Source of the DNA: Microbulbifer flavimaris
Lineage (GTDB): Bacteria; Pseudomonadota; Gammaproteobacteria; Pseudomonadales; Cellvibrionaceae
Direction: 5' to 3'
Length of the DNA: 64,000 nt
NCBI RefSeq assembly: GCF_001641755.2
Contig: NZ_LRFG02000001.1
Span: 434,001-498,000, forward strand
This document shows positions 19,968 to 25,890 of the stretch, one piece after another (within the stretch, counting starts at the first letter, position 1; each line of letters begins with the position of its first letter). The position numbers were made by a program, and so were the translations under genes. A model generated the notes under the pieces. It did not search any database. It was not told where the DNA came from and saw nothing but the letters and a program-made list of their open reading frames with translations.

Positions 19968-20134
19968 TGCTGATGATTCAAGTGGGCGTAGCACCGAGCG
20001 GTGGCGATTGATGCCAGGGAGTGCCTTCGGTTTCAGCATCCGCGCTGGTGTTGAGCGGATTACTTGGTCATGCAGAATGAGCGGAAATTTTTTAATTTTT
20101 ACAAGACAAGAGCAGAAGCTCCGCTTTCGTCCTC

Positions 20135-20164
20135 TATTCCTATTCCTATTCCTCTCCCTCTCCC
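20135..20164. repeat. Hexamer tandem repeat
   Basis: Three perfect copies of TATTCC followed by two copies of TCTCCC, a 30-base pure-pyrimidine tract apart from the A in each of the first three units. It lies just after the 3' end of the hydrolase pseudogene. Confidence 0.7.
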
Positions 20165-20222
20165 TATCACGCAGCACTGATAAAGAAGGGCTTCACATCC
20201 GAAGCAATACAGTAATTCTCCA

Positions 20223-21078
20223 CTAGCCCTCCTTCAACTCTCGATACTCCGACAGTGCTTCGGGGTCTTCGTAAAGGAATCCACGCAGGAAACGGTCAAT
20301 AGCCTGTCCGATGTCGGGGTGCGTCCAATTGGTGTGTAAGGGTGGCTCCAAATGTCCACGCCTACAGGTTTGATCCGGTGGGGAAGATAATGAGAAGTGA
20401 TTGGCGTCTGTTAGTAGGAGGAGGGTATCGTTGTCCTTGCATTCCGGCATGGCCTTATGGAATGTCTGCTCGATAGGGCAGTTGTCGAGGTATTTGAACC
20501 GTTGCAGTTCCGCTGTGGGCGATGCAGCCGTCCTTTTCGCCTCCGATCATGAGGAGAAGGACTCCGGGGCTGATCGGCAGCAGGGTCTCTTCCGGCCAGT
20601 CCAAGGCAGTAGGGGCGCCGGTGCGGGCGCCGTAGGCAAAGACGGCGCGCAGGGCCGGGAACCAATCAGGGTTGGCGTTGAGCAGCGCCATAGTGCCGCC
20701 GGCGCTGTGGCCAGCGAAAGCCAGCCGACCCAGGTCGAGCTAGCCGGCCAATAAGCCCTCGCCATTCAGACGCTGGAGCATGGCTAAGAGTGCCGGCAAG
20801 GCGAGGACAGACAGGCGATGACTTAATTGCTCTGGTGTGAGTCGGTCCAGGTCGATACCCGATGTTGCGGCCGTGTGCCCGGTCATCTCCTCGGAAACCA
20901 GCTGGTTGGTCGCAGTAACGACACCGGTAGGAGCCACTGTTTCCGCCATCCAGCGATAGCCGCTGGGATCGACATTGATGCCATTGAAAAGGATGAGCAC
21001 CGGGTCAGCAGCAAAGGTCCCGTACAGGGGGGTTGCGTCGCTATCGTGCTCTTCAAACGCGTCCCGGTATTTAGGCGC
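20223..21078 (-). pseudogene. Alpha/beta-hydrolase (chlorophyllase/lipase-like) pseudogene
   Basis: Pieces of one alpha/beta-hydrolase can be read on this strand. First comes ATPLYGTFAADPVLILFNG, then an in-frame TAG at 20740-20742. Past it the same frame gives LDLGRLAFAGHSAGGTMALL, with the nucleophile elbow GHSAGG intact. A frameshift between about 20480 and 20525 moves to PIEQTFHKAMPECKDNDTL and DANHF, the histidine region, ending at 20223. The 5' end is lost: the frame begins after a stop at 21079-21081 with no start codon. With one nonsense codon, one frameshift and no start, this is a decayed gene. It borders the tRNA array. Confidence 0.75.
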
Positions 21079-21518
21079 TTAGTAGATTCTGGCAATGCCT
21101 CCATTTCAACCGGTTCTCAATGCAATCAATGATAAGCGCGCACGGGAGTCCAGTTTTGGGTACCTCTGTGCTGAGCGTTACTCTCTTGCTAAGAAGAATA
21201 TGCCCTGCCACCCAGGCGAATGCAGGTAGGGATCAGTATCGGGCACTGGTGTTTTCAGCCTGCCCGGGGATGAGACAGCAAAAAGGACGCCATATTGCCG
21301 GTGTGCACTATTTGTTCGTTGCTTATTCAGAAGCAGGCGCTAGAATTCCTGCATTGTCCAAGGAGAACACCGTGACCAGGTTATCAAGCTACCTCGACCG
21401 AATAGGCCATGCCGCCCCACAAGGGGCGCGGGCGTGGACTATTTGCGTCGAGAAAAAACTCTGTTAACGGCCTCCTGAATCCCGGGAGGCGCGAGCCTTC
21501 TGGAGTCGGCCCCCGTAG
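21079..21518. other. 440-base region without recognised gene
   Basis: A 115-codon open frame exists on the plus strand (21120-21467), but it has no ribosome site, no recognisable motif and a composition that looks out of frame. I see no tRNA here. The region separates the pseudogene from the terminator ahead of the tRNA array. Confidence 0.3.
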
Positions 21519-21548
21519 CCCCCGTAGGTTCGCCTTCGGGGGTTTTTT
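21519..21548 (+). terminator. Rho-independent terminator just before first array tRNA
   Basis: CCCCCG and CGGGGG form the stem and TTTTTT follows at 21543-21548. It sits seven bases before tRNA-Thr(CGT), so it ends a transcript coming from the left and insulates the array. Confidence 0.75.
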
Positions 21549-21555
21549 GTTTTCA

Positions 21556-21631
21556 GGGCTCATAGCTCATCCGGTAAGAGCTCTCGCCTCGTAAGCGAGG
21601 GGAGGGGGTTCGAGTCCCCCGGGGCCCACCA
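21556..21631 (+). tRNA. tRNA-Thr(CGT)
   Basis: A 76-base cloverleaf with anticodon loop CTCGTAA on stem CTCGC/GCGAG, anticodon CGT (codon ACG), and encoded CCA. The acceptor has one mismatch at the 7/66 position. It stands 756 bases ahead of the rest of the array. Confidence 0.85.
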
Positions 21632-22235
21632 GTTGGATGGAAAGAGCATGCTCCATATCGACGCGCGAGAAGGGGCCAAAAGAGGGATGGCAACTTGCCT
21701 GCAGCTCGGATTGACACTGTAGAAATCGAGTACCGTGTCAGCGATGTAGAGAACAGTAAGTTGCTGAACGGCAAGTTCTTTTGAGAGGGAAAATGTTGAG
21801 AAGAATTCTGAGAACGGGACAGCACTAAGCGTATGAAATCACGCTTCGACCGGCACTCATGCCCAAAATTTAATGCTGAAGTTGCGGCAGGAATTCGCTC
21901 GCTTATTTTATGCGTAACCTATTGAAAAATATGGTAAAAATGTAAATTTATGGGTTGCAAAACAACTTTTTCGTGATAGCTTTAAAAAGAACATGAGGCA
22001 TCCGATATTGCTCTGCCTCCAAAGTTTTCTGCCGCGAAGCGGCGCTCATAACTGGTGACTCAAGTGTTATCAAGACTGCAATGCCATAAGACCATGCTCG
22101 GGACGGCCCAGAATCTGGGACGGGACCAGTATGCCTGTGCATTGCCCAGCAGTTTTGTGCGTTGGCCATCAATGAATCCGTCGAAAGGTGCAGAGATTGA
22201 TTTTGGTGACCGCATGAAAGCGTAGTTCGACCTGT
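21632..22235. other. Spacer between tRNA-Thr and the main array
   Basis: About 600 bases with no convincing gene. An AT-rich stretch at 21915-21955 could hold a promoter, but the -35/-10 spacing I can find (TTGAAA, 15 bases, TAAATT) is poor. Several short frames on both strands lack ribosome sites or known motifs. Confidence 0.3.
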
Positions 22236-22317
22236 CCGGTCGGCTGCGCGCCAACCGGATTTTTGAACACGACGTGTGAAAAACCCGGTTGGCGAATCCC
22301 GCCATCCGGGTTTTTTT
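22236..22317. terminator. Double hairpin / large inverted repeat ahead of main tRNA array
   Basis: Two terminator-like hairpins lie in tandem. The first (22236-22264) has the stem CCGGT/ACCGG followed by ATTTTTG. The second (22281-22317) has the stem AACCCGG/CCGGGTT, an inner GGCG/CGCC pair, and seven T. They also contain perfect 10-base inverted arms to each other (22249-22258 with 22285-22294), so an alternative large stem can form. This could be switch-like, or simply a two-way terminator. Confidence 0.6.
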
Positions 22318-22386
22318 ATGGCGGGTAAAAGTGCGCTGGCACTGACACCCAGCACGTTTGTTTAACAATCTGGTCGCTTTTTCTGA

Positions 22387-22461
22387 TGCGGTGTAGCTCA
22401 GCGGTAGAGCAAGCCCCCGATAAGGGTCAGGTCGGCAGTTCGAATCTGTCCGCCGCAACCA
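22387..22461 (+). tRNA. tRNA-Ile(GAT)
   Basis: 75 bases, acceptor TGCGGTG/CGCCGCA, anticodon loop CCGATAA (anticodon GAT), T-loop TTCGAAT, encoded CCA. The start at T1, paired with A72, is unusual for Ile in gammaproteobacteria. Confidence 0.85.
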
Positions 22462-22470
22462 GAATACATT

Positions 22471-22547
22471 GTCCCCATCGTCTAACTGGTCGAGGACAGT
22501 TGCCTTTCAAGCAGCAGATACGGGTTCGAGTCCCGTTGGGGATACCA
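22471..22547 (+). tRNA. tRNA-Glu(TTC)
   Basis: 77 bases, acceptor GTCCCCA, anticodon loop CTTTCAA (TTC) on stem GTTGC/GCAGC, encoded CCA. It is close to ordinary bacterial tRNA-Glu. Confidence 0.9.
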
Positions 22548-22564
22548 ATTTCAGATTCCATCGT

Positions 22565-22639
22565 TGGCGTATGGTAGAGCGGTGATACACCGGCCTTTTA
22601 AGCCGGCATACGCGGGTTCGAATCCCGCTGCGCCAACCA
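22565..22639 (+). tRNA. tRNA-Lys(TTT)
   Basis: 75 bases, acceptor TGGCGTA/TGCGCCA, anticodon loop CTTTTAA on stem CCGGC/GCCGG, encoded CCA. The D-arm is reduced (GTA/TAC) and the acceptor is unlike the usual GGGTCG-type tRNA-Lys. Confidence 0.85.
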
Positions 22640-22651
22640 TGGGTTTTGATT

Positions 22652-22727
22652 GGGTCAGTAACTCAACTGGCAGAGTGCCGGTCTCCAAAACCGGTCGTTG
22701 CAGGTTCGATCCCTGCCTGGCCCGCCA
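22652..22727 (+). tRNA. tRNA-Trp(CCA)
   Basis: 76 bases, acceptor GGGTCAG/CTGGCCC, anticodon loop CTCCAAA (CCA) on stem CCGGT/ACCGG, discriminator G, encoded CCA. Confidence 0.9.
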
Positions 22728-22733
22728 ATCCTT

Positions 22734-22808
22734 TGCGGAGTAGAGCAGTGGTAGCTCGGCGCCCTCATGAGGCGTAGGTCCCCAGTTCGAGCCTGGGCTC
22801 CGCAATCA
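22734..22808 (+). tRNA. tRNA-Met(CAT), 3' end TCA instead of CCA
   Basis: 75 bases, acceptor TGCGGAG/CTCCGCA, anticodon loop CTCATGA (CAT). The 3' end reads ATCA, so CCA is not correctly encoded and would need CCA-adding repair. The D-arm resembles phage initiator-like tRNAs. However, T1-A72 pairs and there are no three G-C pairs in the anticodon stem, so initiator function is doubtful. Confidence 0.8.
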
Positions 22809-22811
22809 TTC

Positions 22812-22885
22812 TGCATTGTTAGCTCAGTGGGTAGAGTACCTGGTTGAAGCCCAGGGCGCGCAAGTTCGACTCTTGCACGATGCAC
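22812..22885 (+). tRNA. tRNA-Phe(GAA), no encoded CCA
   Basis: 74 bases to the discriminator, acceptor TGCATTG/CGATGCA, anticodon loop TTGAAGC (GAA) on stem CCTGG/CCAGG. The bases after the discriminator are CGG, so no CCA is encoded. Positions 37 and 38 (G, C) are atypical for tRNA-Phe. Confidence 0.78.
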
Positions 22886-22892
22886 CGGTCAT

Positions 22893-22968
22893 TGGCGAGT
22901 AGCAAAGTGGTAATGCACCCGGCTGTTAACCGGGAGACTCGCGGGTTCGACCCCCGCCTCGCCAGCCA
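22893..22968 (+). tRNA. tRNA-Asn(GTT)
   Basis: 76 bases, acceptor TGGCGAG/CTCGCCA, discriminator G, anticodon loop CTGTTAA (GTT) on stem CCCGG/CCGGG, encoded CCA. Confidence 0.9.
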
Positions 22969-23000
22969 AACAGAGGGCCGCGTCTCTTCAACGCGGATCA

Positions 23001-23098
23001 GGCGATCAGGATTACCTGTTCACCTGGTGGCAGCGTGCCAGGCAGGTCCCGATCTGGGTACGGAATCAGTGCCCTGACGGTTTCACGCTGTGATCGCC
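23001..23098 (+). ncRNA. Candidate structured RNA in tRNA array
   Basis: GGCGATCA (23001-23008) and TGATCGCC (23091-23098) form a perfect 8-bp closing helix around about 82 bases. Inside lies a strong hairpin, TGGCA-GCG-TGCCA, extended by CCTG/CAGG. The size and 8-bp closing stem recall an oversized tRNA. However, there is no normal anticodon arm or TTCRA loop, so I only call it a structured element. It is located between tRNA-Asn and tRNA-His. Confidence 0.35.
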
Positions 23099-23103
23099 CT
23101 GAT

Positions 23104-23179
23104 GGCGGCCGTGGCAGAGCGGCTATGCGCGAGGATGTGGCCCTCGTACACACCGGTTCGAATCCGGTCGGTCGCCCCA
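23104..23179 (+). tRNA. tRNA-His(GTG)
   Basis: 76 bases including the extra 5' G(-1), which can pair with discriminator C73, the identity element of bacterial tRNA-His. Acceptor GCGGCCG/CGGTCGC, anticodon loop ATGTGGC (GTG) on stem CGAGG/CCTCG, encoded CCA. Confidence 0.9.
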
Positions 23180-23188
23180 AAGTTGAAT

Positions 23189-23267
23189 GCACCCGTGGCC
23201 AAACTGGATTGAAGGCATCGGCCTACGAAGCCGGGGATTGCAGGTTCGAATCCTGCCGGGTGCGCCA
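23189..23267 (+). tRNA. tRNA-Arg(ACG)
   Basis: 79 bases, acceptor GCACCCG/CGGGTGC, discriminator G, anticodon loop CTACGAA (ACG), T-loop TTCGAAT, encoded CCA. It has the same anticodon as the separate tRNA-Arg at 33565-33641 but a different body. Confidence 0.9.
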
Positions 23268-23454
23268 GTCAAGCAGCGGTCAAATCCTTCTCCCGAATCG
23301 TTGCATGGGGGGCTGCCACAGGGTAGTCATGTTCACCGCGTTGGTGGGGCGGTGAAAGGTTTCGGAGGGTCGACCCGAGTGCGCAGAGGCCCTGGCCCGC
23401 AATGCTGACACGAAGATTTCTCGCGCTCGAATCCTCTGTCCGGGACCAATCGAT

Positions 23455-23543
23455 GGAGACATGGCAGAGTGGTTGATTGCGCCGGACTGCTAATCCGGGG
23501 GCCCCCGGGGGCCGCGGAGGTTCGAATCCTCCTGTCTCCGCCA
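23455..23543 (+). tRNA. tRNA-Ser(GCT)
   Basis: 89 bases with a long GC-rich variable arm, acceptor GGAGACA/TGTCTCC, discriminator G, anticodon loop CTGCTAA (GCT), encoded CCA. A normal class II tRNA. Confidence 0.92.
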
Positions 23544-23613
23544 AAGATGAGTTCCGGTGTGGCCGGGCTCAGTGACTCTCCTGCCAGATGATTGGGAAGG
23601 AGAAATTTTTTCA

Positions 23614-23700
23614 GGAAGGTTGGCAGAGTGGCAATGCTCCGGTCTCGAAAGCCGGTGGCCCGTTAACGGGACGCAGGTTCGATTCCTGTACCTTCCGCCA
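23614..23700 (+). tRNA. tRNA-Ser(CGA)
   Basis: 87 bases with a long variable arm containing CCCGTTAACGGG, acceptor GGAAGGT/ACCTTCC, anticodon loop CTCGAAA (CGA), discriminator G, encoded CCA. Confidence 0.92.
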
Positions 23701-23714
23701 GACACGTTCATCAT

Positions 23715-23791
23715 GCGCCGGTGGTGGATGGGTAGACGCGGCAGGTTTAAACCCTGCTTTATTGCGGGTTCGAAGCCCGCCCGGCGCACCA
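23715..23791 (+). tRNA. tRNA-Leu(TAA) with short variable loop
   Basis: 77 bases, acceptor GCGCCGG/CCGGCGC, discriminator A, anticodon loop TTTAAAC (TAA) on stem GCAGG/CCTGC, encoded CCA. The D-arm is of Leu type (GGTAGACGC). The variable region is only six bases, while bacterial tRNA-Leu normally has a long arm. Confidence 0.85.
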
Positions 23792-23797
23792 GTTATT

Positions 23798-23874
23798 GCC
23801 CCGTTGGTGGAATAGGCAGACACGCCTGGTTTAGGCCCAGGTCATTGGGGGTTCGACTCCCTCACGGGGTACCA
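23798..23874 (+). tRNA. tRNA-Leu(TAG) with short variable loop
   Basis: 77 bases, acceptor GCCCCGT/ACGGGGT (G1-T72 wobble), anticodon loop TTTAGGC (TAG) on stem CCTGG/CCAGG, discriminator A, encoded CCA. The variable region is five bases, again lacking the class II arm. Confidence 0.85.
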
Positions 23875-23883
23875 GACAGAAGA

Positions 23884-23961
23884 GTCAGGCTGGCGAAATT
23901 GGTAGACGCGCGTGCTTCAAACGTAGATCCATTCCCGGTTCAAGTCCGGTGCCGGGCACCA
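23884..23961 (+). tRNA. tRNA-Leu(CAA) with short variable loop, degenerate
   Basis: 78 bases, acceptor GTCAGGC/GCCGGGC with one mismatch, Leu-type D-arm, encoded CCA. Aligned to its two neighbours the anticodon loop is TTCAAAC, giving CAA; the anticodon stem then has two mismatches. A one-base shifted reading would give anticodon TCA, but that breaks the alignment with the other Leu genes. The variable region is short. Confidence 0.65.
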
Positions 23962-24016
23962 GCTGTTTGATCCTGTCCGTAAGTGAAATCTTTTTTACAA
24001 CCAATAGGGGGTCTCT

Positions 24017-24148
24017 GTGATAAAAGCGCAGAAGAATCGCAATTTTGTGGCCAAATACGCACGGCAGTTCAACCGCGCATCTGTCCACCGCAACCGAAAA
24101 GCCGATCTCAAGGCAGGTCGTAATCAGAAACACAAAGGGCGCTATTGA
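24017..24148 (+). CDS. Small basic protein inside the tRNA array
   Basis: A 43-residue, strongly basic protein (Lys/Arg/His/Asn-rich; it begins IKAQKNRNFVAKYARQFN and ends QKHKGRY). The GTG start at 24017 has a strong ribosome site, AGGGGG, five bases upstream. It fills the gap between tRNA-Leu(CAA) and tRNA-Gln. The pattern NFVAK...FN...H...K...KHKG reminds me of tiny uncharacterised proteins seen in phages and tRNA arrays; this is from memory and not checked. The charge suggests RNA or ribosome binding. There is no catalytic motif, and no function is assigned. Confidence 0.6.
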   Translation: MIKAQKNRNFVAKYARQFNRASVHRNRKADLKAGRNQKHKGRY

Positions 24149-24193
24149 CCGGCACCCTTATCAGGTACGGAGCAATCGCTGCACGGTAACAAT

Positions 24194-24269
24194 TGGCCGT
24201 TGTGAGTAATTGGCAACTCGCAAGATTCTGAGTCTTGAGTTCCCGGTTCGAATCCGGGACGGCCTGCCA
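24194..24269 (+). tRNA. tRNA-Gln(CTG)
   Basis: 76 bases, acceptor TGGCCGT/ACGGCCT with a T1-T72 mismatch, discriminator G, anticodon loop TTCTGAG (CTG) on stem CAAGA/TCTTG, T-loop TTCGAAT, encoded CCA. Confidence 0.85.
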
Positions 24270-24718
24270 TCTTTGCCGGCTTGCCGGCAGCAGTTTTGGT
24301 GCCGGAAAACCGGTACCGGGGGTCCGCCCCCGATAACCTAGTGTGAGCTGGGGAAAGCGGTGCCTACCTTGCGGGGCCGCGCCGGACTACCGGTCAGTGC
24401 GGAAAAGCCGAGACGCTAAGTCATTCTCCTCGGGGGTGACAGCCGTGACGATGTGTGTGTTTGAGGGGCAGGCGATGCTGGCTCCGAAGGTAACGGGTGG
24501 TGCTGACCTGCATACAACCAGAACATTGAGCGGTGGCGACAAAGGGTAGGGATGTCAGTTTGAGGCGGCAGCCGAGGGCGCATTCCAGAGACAACGGTTC
24601 CGAGTTGACGGGATCGGGAATTTCAGTGTGGTAGCCGGCAGGTGAAACACAGGCGGAGCGTAGCATTTCGCGGTTCAAAAGACCGTGAAACTACCGGGCA
24701 CGCGCTTCGTGGCAGGGT
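24270..24718. other. 450-base spacer in tRNA array
   Basis: No tRNA or recognised protein was found. GC-rich short palindromes (GCCGGC, CCGGAAAACCGG) occur at the left end. A 24-codon frame (24475-24549) with GAGGGG upstream is possible but unsupported. The bases at 24671-24690 form a CGGT/ACCG hairpin that resembles a tRNA arm but has no partner arms. Confidence 0.3.
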
Positions 24719-24789
24719 AAGCATTTAGCTCAGATGGTAGAGCGTTGATCCTATAGTCAATGGCGCTGGTTCGATTCCGGCAATGTTTC
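24719..24789 (+). tRNA. Degenerate tRNA, isotype unresolved (Ile-TAT-like)
   Basis: Acceptor AAGCATT/AATGTTT, D-arm GCTC/GAGC and T-arm GCTGG-TTCGATT-CCGGC all fold. The anticodon stem TTGAT/GTCAA leaves a 6-base loop CCTATA, or an 8-base loop if the T-G pair opens; no 7-base loop is possible. There is no T33 and no encoded CCA. TAT (Ile) is the nearest reading, and CTA (amber) is contained in the 8-base loop. It is probably a decayed or unusual tRNA. Confidence 0.55.
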
Positions 24790-25008
24790 TAAAAATGCAA
24801 AGACGTGTCCAGGTCTTGTCGAAAATGGCTTAATGCCGCGGTCCGCAGGGATAACGCGGCCAGGGGGAGAGCCGCAAGCTCGACCCTTGTTGAATCAGAA
24901 ACGCACGGTGGTGTTAGCACACCTTGATTGCCCGCAAGGCAGACGGTAGTGGAAGATTCGAGTAGGCAGGATTGATACGGGATTCGCCACCCGTCAAAAA
25001 AGGCAGCC
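24790..25008. other. Spacer in tRNA array without recognised gene
   Basis: Contains a GCCGCG/CGCGGC dyad with a 14-base loop and a T-arm-like hairpin (GCAAG-CTCGACC-CTTGT), but no complete cloverleaf. It could be a tRNA relic. Confidence 0.25.
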
Positions 25009-25116
25009 ATGCAACCTACTGTCTTGCGCCCATTGGCGGATGCAGTGGATACGGGATTAACGGCAGCCCGCAAGCATGCCGGTAAGGTCCTCAAAGGGTT
25101 GTGTCAGTGGCTATAG
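25009..25116 (+). CDS. Possible 35-residue peptide in tRNA array
   Basis: An ATG frame with AAAGGCAG just upstream. The product would be basic and partly amphipathic (it starts MQPTVLRPLADAV and ends GKVLKGLCQWL). It ends 17 bases before tRNA-Cys. No family is recognised and the frame could be chance, but it fits an otherwise empty gap. Confidence 0.3.
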   Translation: MQPTVLRPLADAVDTGLTAARKHAGKVLKGLCQWL

Positions 25117-25133
25117 TCTCAGGCCACCATATT

Positions 25134-25208
25134 GTCCCGTTGGCCGAGTGCGATAGGCGGCGGTCTGCAACACCGCACAGGGCGGTTCAAATCCGCCACG
25201 GGACTCCA
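25134..25208 (+). tRNA. tRNA-Cys(GCA)
   Basis: 75 bases, acceptor GTCCCGT/ACGGGAC, discriminator T (the Cys identity base U73), anticodon loop CTGCAAC (GCA) on stem GCGGT/ACCGC, encoded CCA. Confidence 0.92.
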
Positions 25209-25298
25209 GTTTTAAAAAGATCGCAGAGTCAGCAACGTGACTGCATAGCAGGCAGTCGTTATTTGCATACAGCTGGCTCCATCAATTGCCAGTATTTT

Positions 25299-25375
25299 GC
25301 CCTGTTAGCATAGCGGTCCAATGCACTCGCCTGTCGAGCGATAGATCACTGGTTCGAATCCGGTACAGGGCGCCA
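25299..25375 (+). tRNA. tRNA-Asp(GTC)
   Basis: 77 bases, acceptor GCCCTGT/ACAGGGC, discriminator G, anticodon loop CTGTCGA (GTC), T-loop TTCGAAT, encoded CCA. Confidence 0.9.
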
Positions 25376-25381
25376 CTTCAT

Positions 25382-25459
25382 CGGCGTATAGCTCAGCCTG
25401 AGTAGAGCGCTACCTTTGGGAGGTAGATGTCGCAGGTTCGAATCCTGCTGCGCCGACCA
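25382..25459 (+). tRNA. tRNA-Pro(TGG)
   Basis: 78 bases, acceptor CGGCGTA/TGCGCCG, discriminator A, anticodon loop TTTGGGA (TGG) on stem CTACC/GGTAG, encoded CCA. Close to ordinary bacterial tRNA-Pro. Confidence 0.92.
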
Positions 25460-25511
25460 GATTGGATCAGCGTGCTGTTCCGGCAGAAGGCAAAATATCC
25501 TTCTCCAATCA
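25460..25511 (+). ncRNA. Candidate structured spacer RNA
   Basis: GATTGGA at 25460-25466 pairs with TCCAATC at the end of the element, directly next to an inner hairpin GAAGG/CCTTC with an 8-base loop. The 5' side carries a further CAGC/GCTG hairpin. It follows tRNA-Pro without a gap and may be a tRNA-processing element or a relic. Confidence 0.3.
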
Positions 25512-25551
25512 ACCGCCCTCCGGGTCGATCCCCGTTCCCCACGTGAAATAT

Positions 25552-25625
25552 GCGGCCATGGCTGAGTGGCGAGGTGCCGGCCTTCCAAGCCCAGGACGCG
25601 GGTTCGAATCCCGCTGGCCGCTCCA
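25552..25625 (+). tRNA. tRNA-Gly(TCC)
   Basis: 74 bases, acceptor GCGGCCA/TGGCCGC, discriminator T, anticodon loop CTTCCAA (TCC), encoded CCA. The two outer pairs of the anticodon stem are mismatched. Confidence 0.85.
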
Positions 25626-25702
25626 ACTTGTAGACCGACTATCGATTCATTGCGGTGGTCGCAGATGCCCCAGTGTTGGCAATGACACAGGACACATATT
25701 TC

Positions 25703-25780
25703 GCCCGCGTAGCTCAGTTGGTCAGAGCGCCTGCCTTGTAAGCAGGAAGTCGAAGGTTCAAATCCGTTCCGTGGGCACCA
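25703..25780 (+). tRNA. tRNA-Thr(TGT)
   Basis: 78 bases, acceptor GCCCGCG/CGTGGGC, discriminator A, anticodon loop CTTGTAA (TGT) on stem CCTGC/GCAGG, encoded CCA. The 3' strand of the T-stem carries one extra base (a bulged G). Confidence 0.87.
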
Positions 25781-25793
25781 ATTCCACAAACAT

Positions 25794-25871
25794 GATCCCG
25801 TAGCTCAACTGGAACAGAGCTCAGGCCTCCGAAGCCTGTGGTTGCCGGTTCGAGTCCGGCCGGGATCGCCA
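25794..25871 (+). tRNA. tRNA-Arg(CCG)
   Basis: 78 bases, acceptor GATCCCG/CGGGATC, discriminator G, anticodon loop CTCCGAA (CCG) on stem CAGGC/GCCTG, encoded CCA. Confidence 0.9.
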
Positions 25872-25890
25872 ACCATCGCGAGGAGACAAT

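Larger units (their letters stand above)
19603..20222. other. 620-base region without a convincing protein gene; possible small RNA
   Basis: No ORF here has a ribosome site and a recognisable product. A clear terminator ends at about 19967 with no gene ahead of it, so an untranslated RNA transcribed from somewhere in 19650-19940 is possible. A hexamer repeat is at 20135-20164. The region marks the left edge of the accessory island. Confidence 0.35.

Noticed and set aside
19858-20226. 122-codon plus-strand frame
   Set aside because: It runs through a terminator and a hexamer repeat and encodes a low-complexity tail, so it is not a credible protein.
21948-22355. 135-codon minus-strand frame left of the array
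   Set aside because: No motif, no ribosome site, and it covers the double hairpin. Not supported as a gene.
23382-23451. Possible extra tRNA ending in CCGGGACCA
   Set aside because: An acceptor-like pairing with CCCGAGT exists, but the T-arm and anticodon arm do not fold. At most it is a relic.
23884-23961. Selenocysteine or opal-suppressor tRNA (anticodon TCA)
   Set aside because: A shifted loop reads CTTCAAA with anticodon TCA, but the stem is then poor. Alignment with the two neighbouring Leu genes gives TTCAAAC, anticodon CAA. The long variable arm and 8-bp acceptor of tRNA-Sec are also missing.
23557-23970. 137-codon open frame across tRNA-Ser and tRNA-Leu genes
   Set aside because: It reads through four tRNA genes and has no ribosome site, so it is a chance frame. 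Several other frames in 22000-25900 were dropped for the same reason.
24340-24460. Group I intron in the tRNA array
   Set aside because: A stretch with GGACTACC and AGACGCTAAGTC looked intron-like. I could not find the conserved P7 and P3 pairings or a split tRNA around it.
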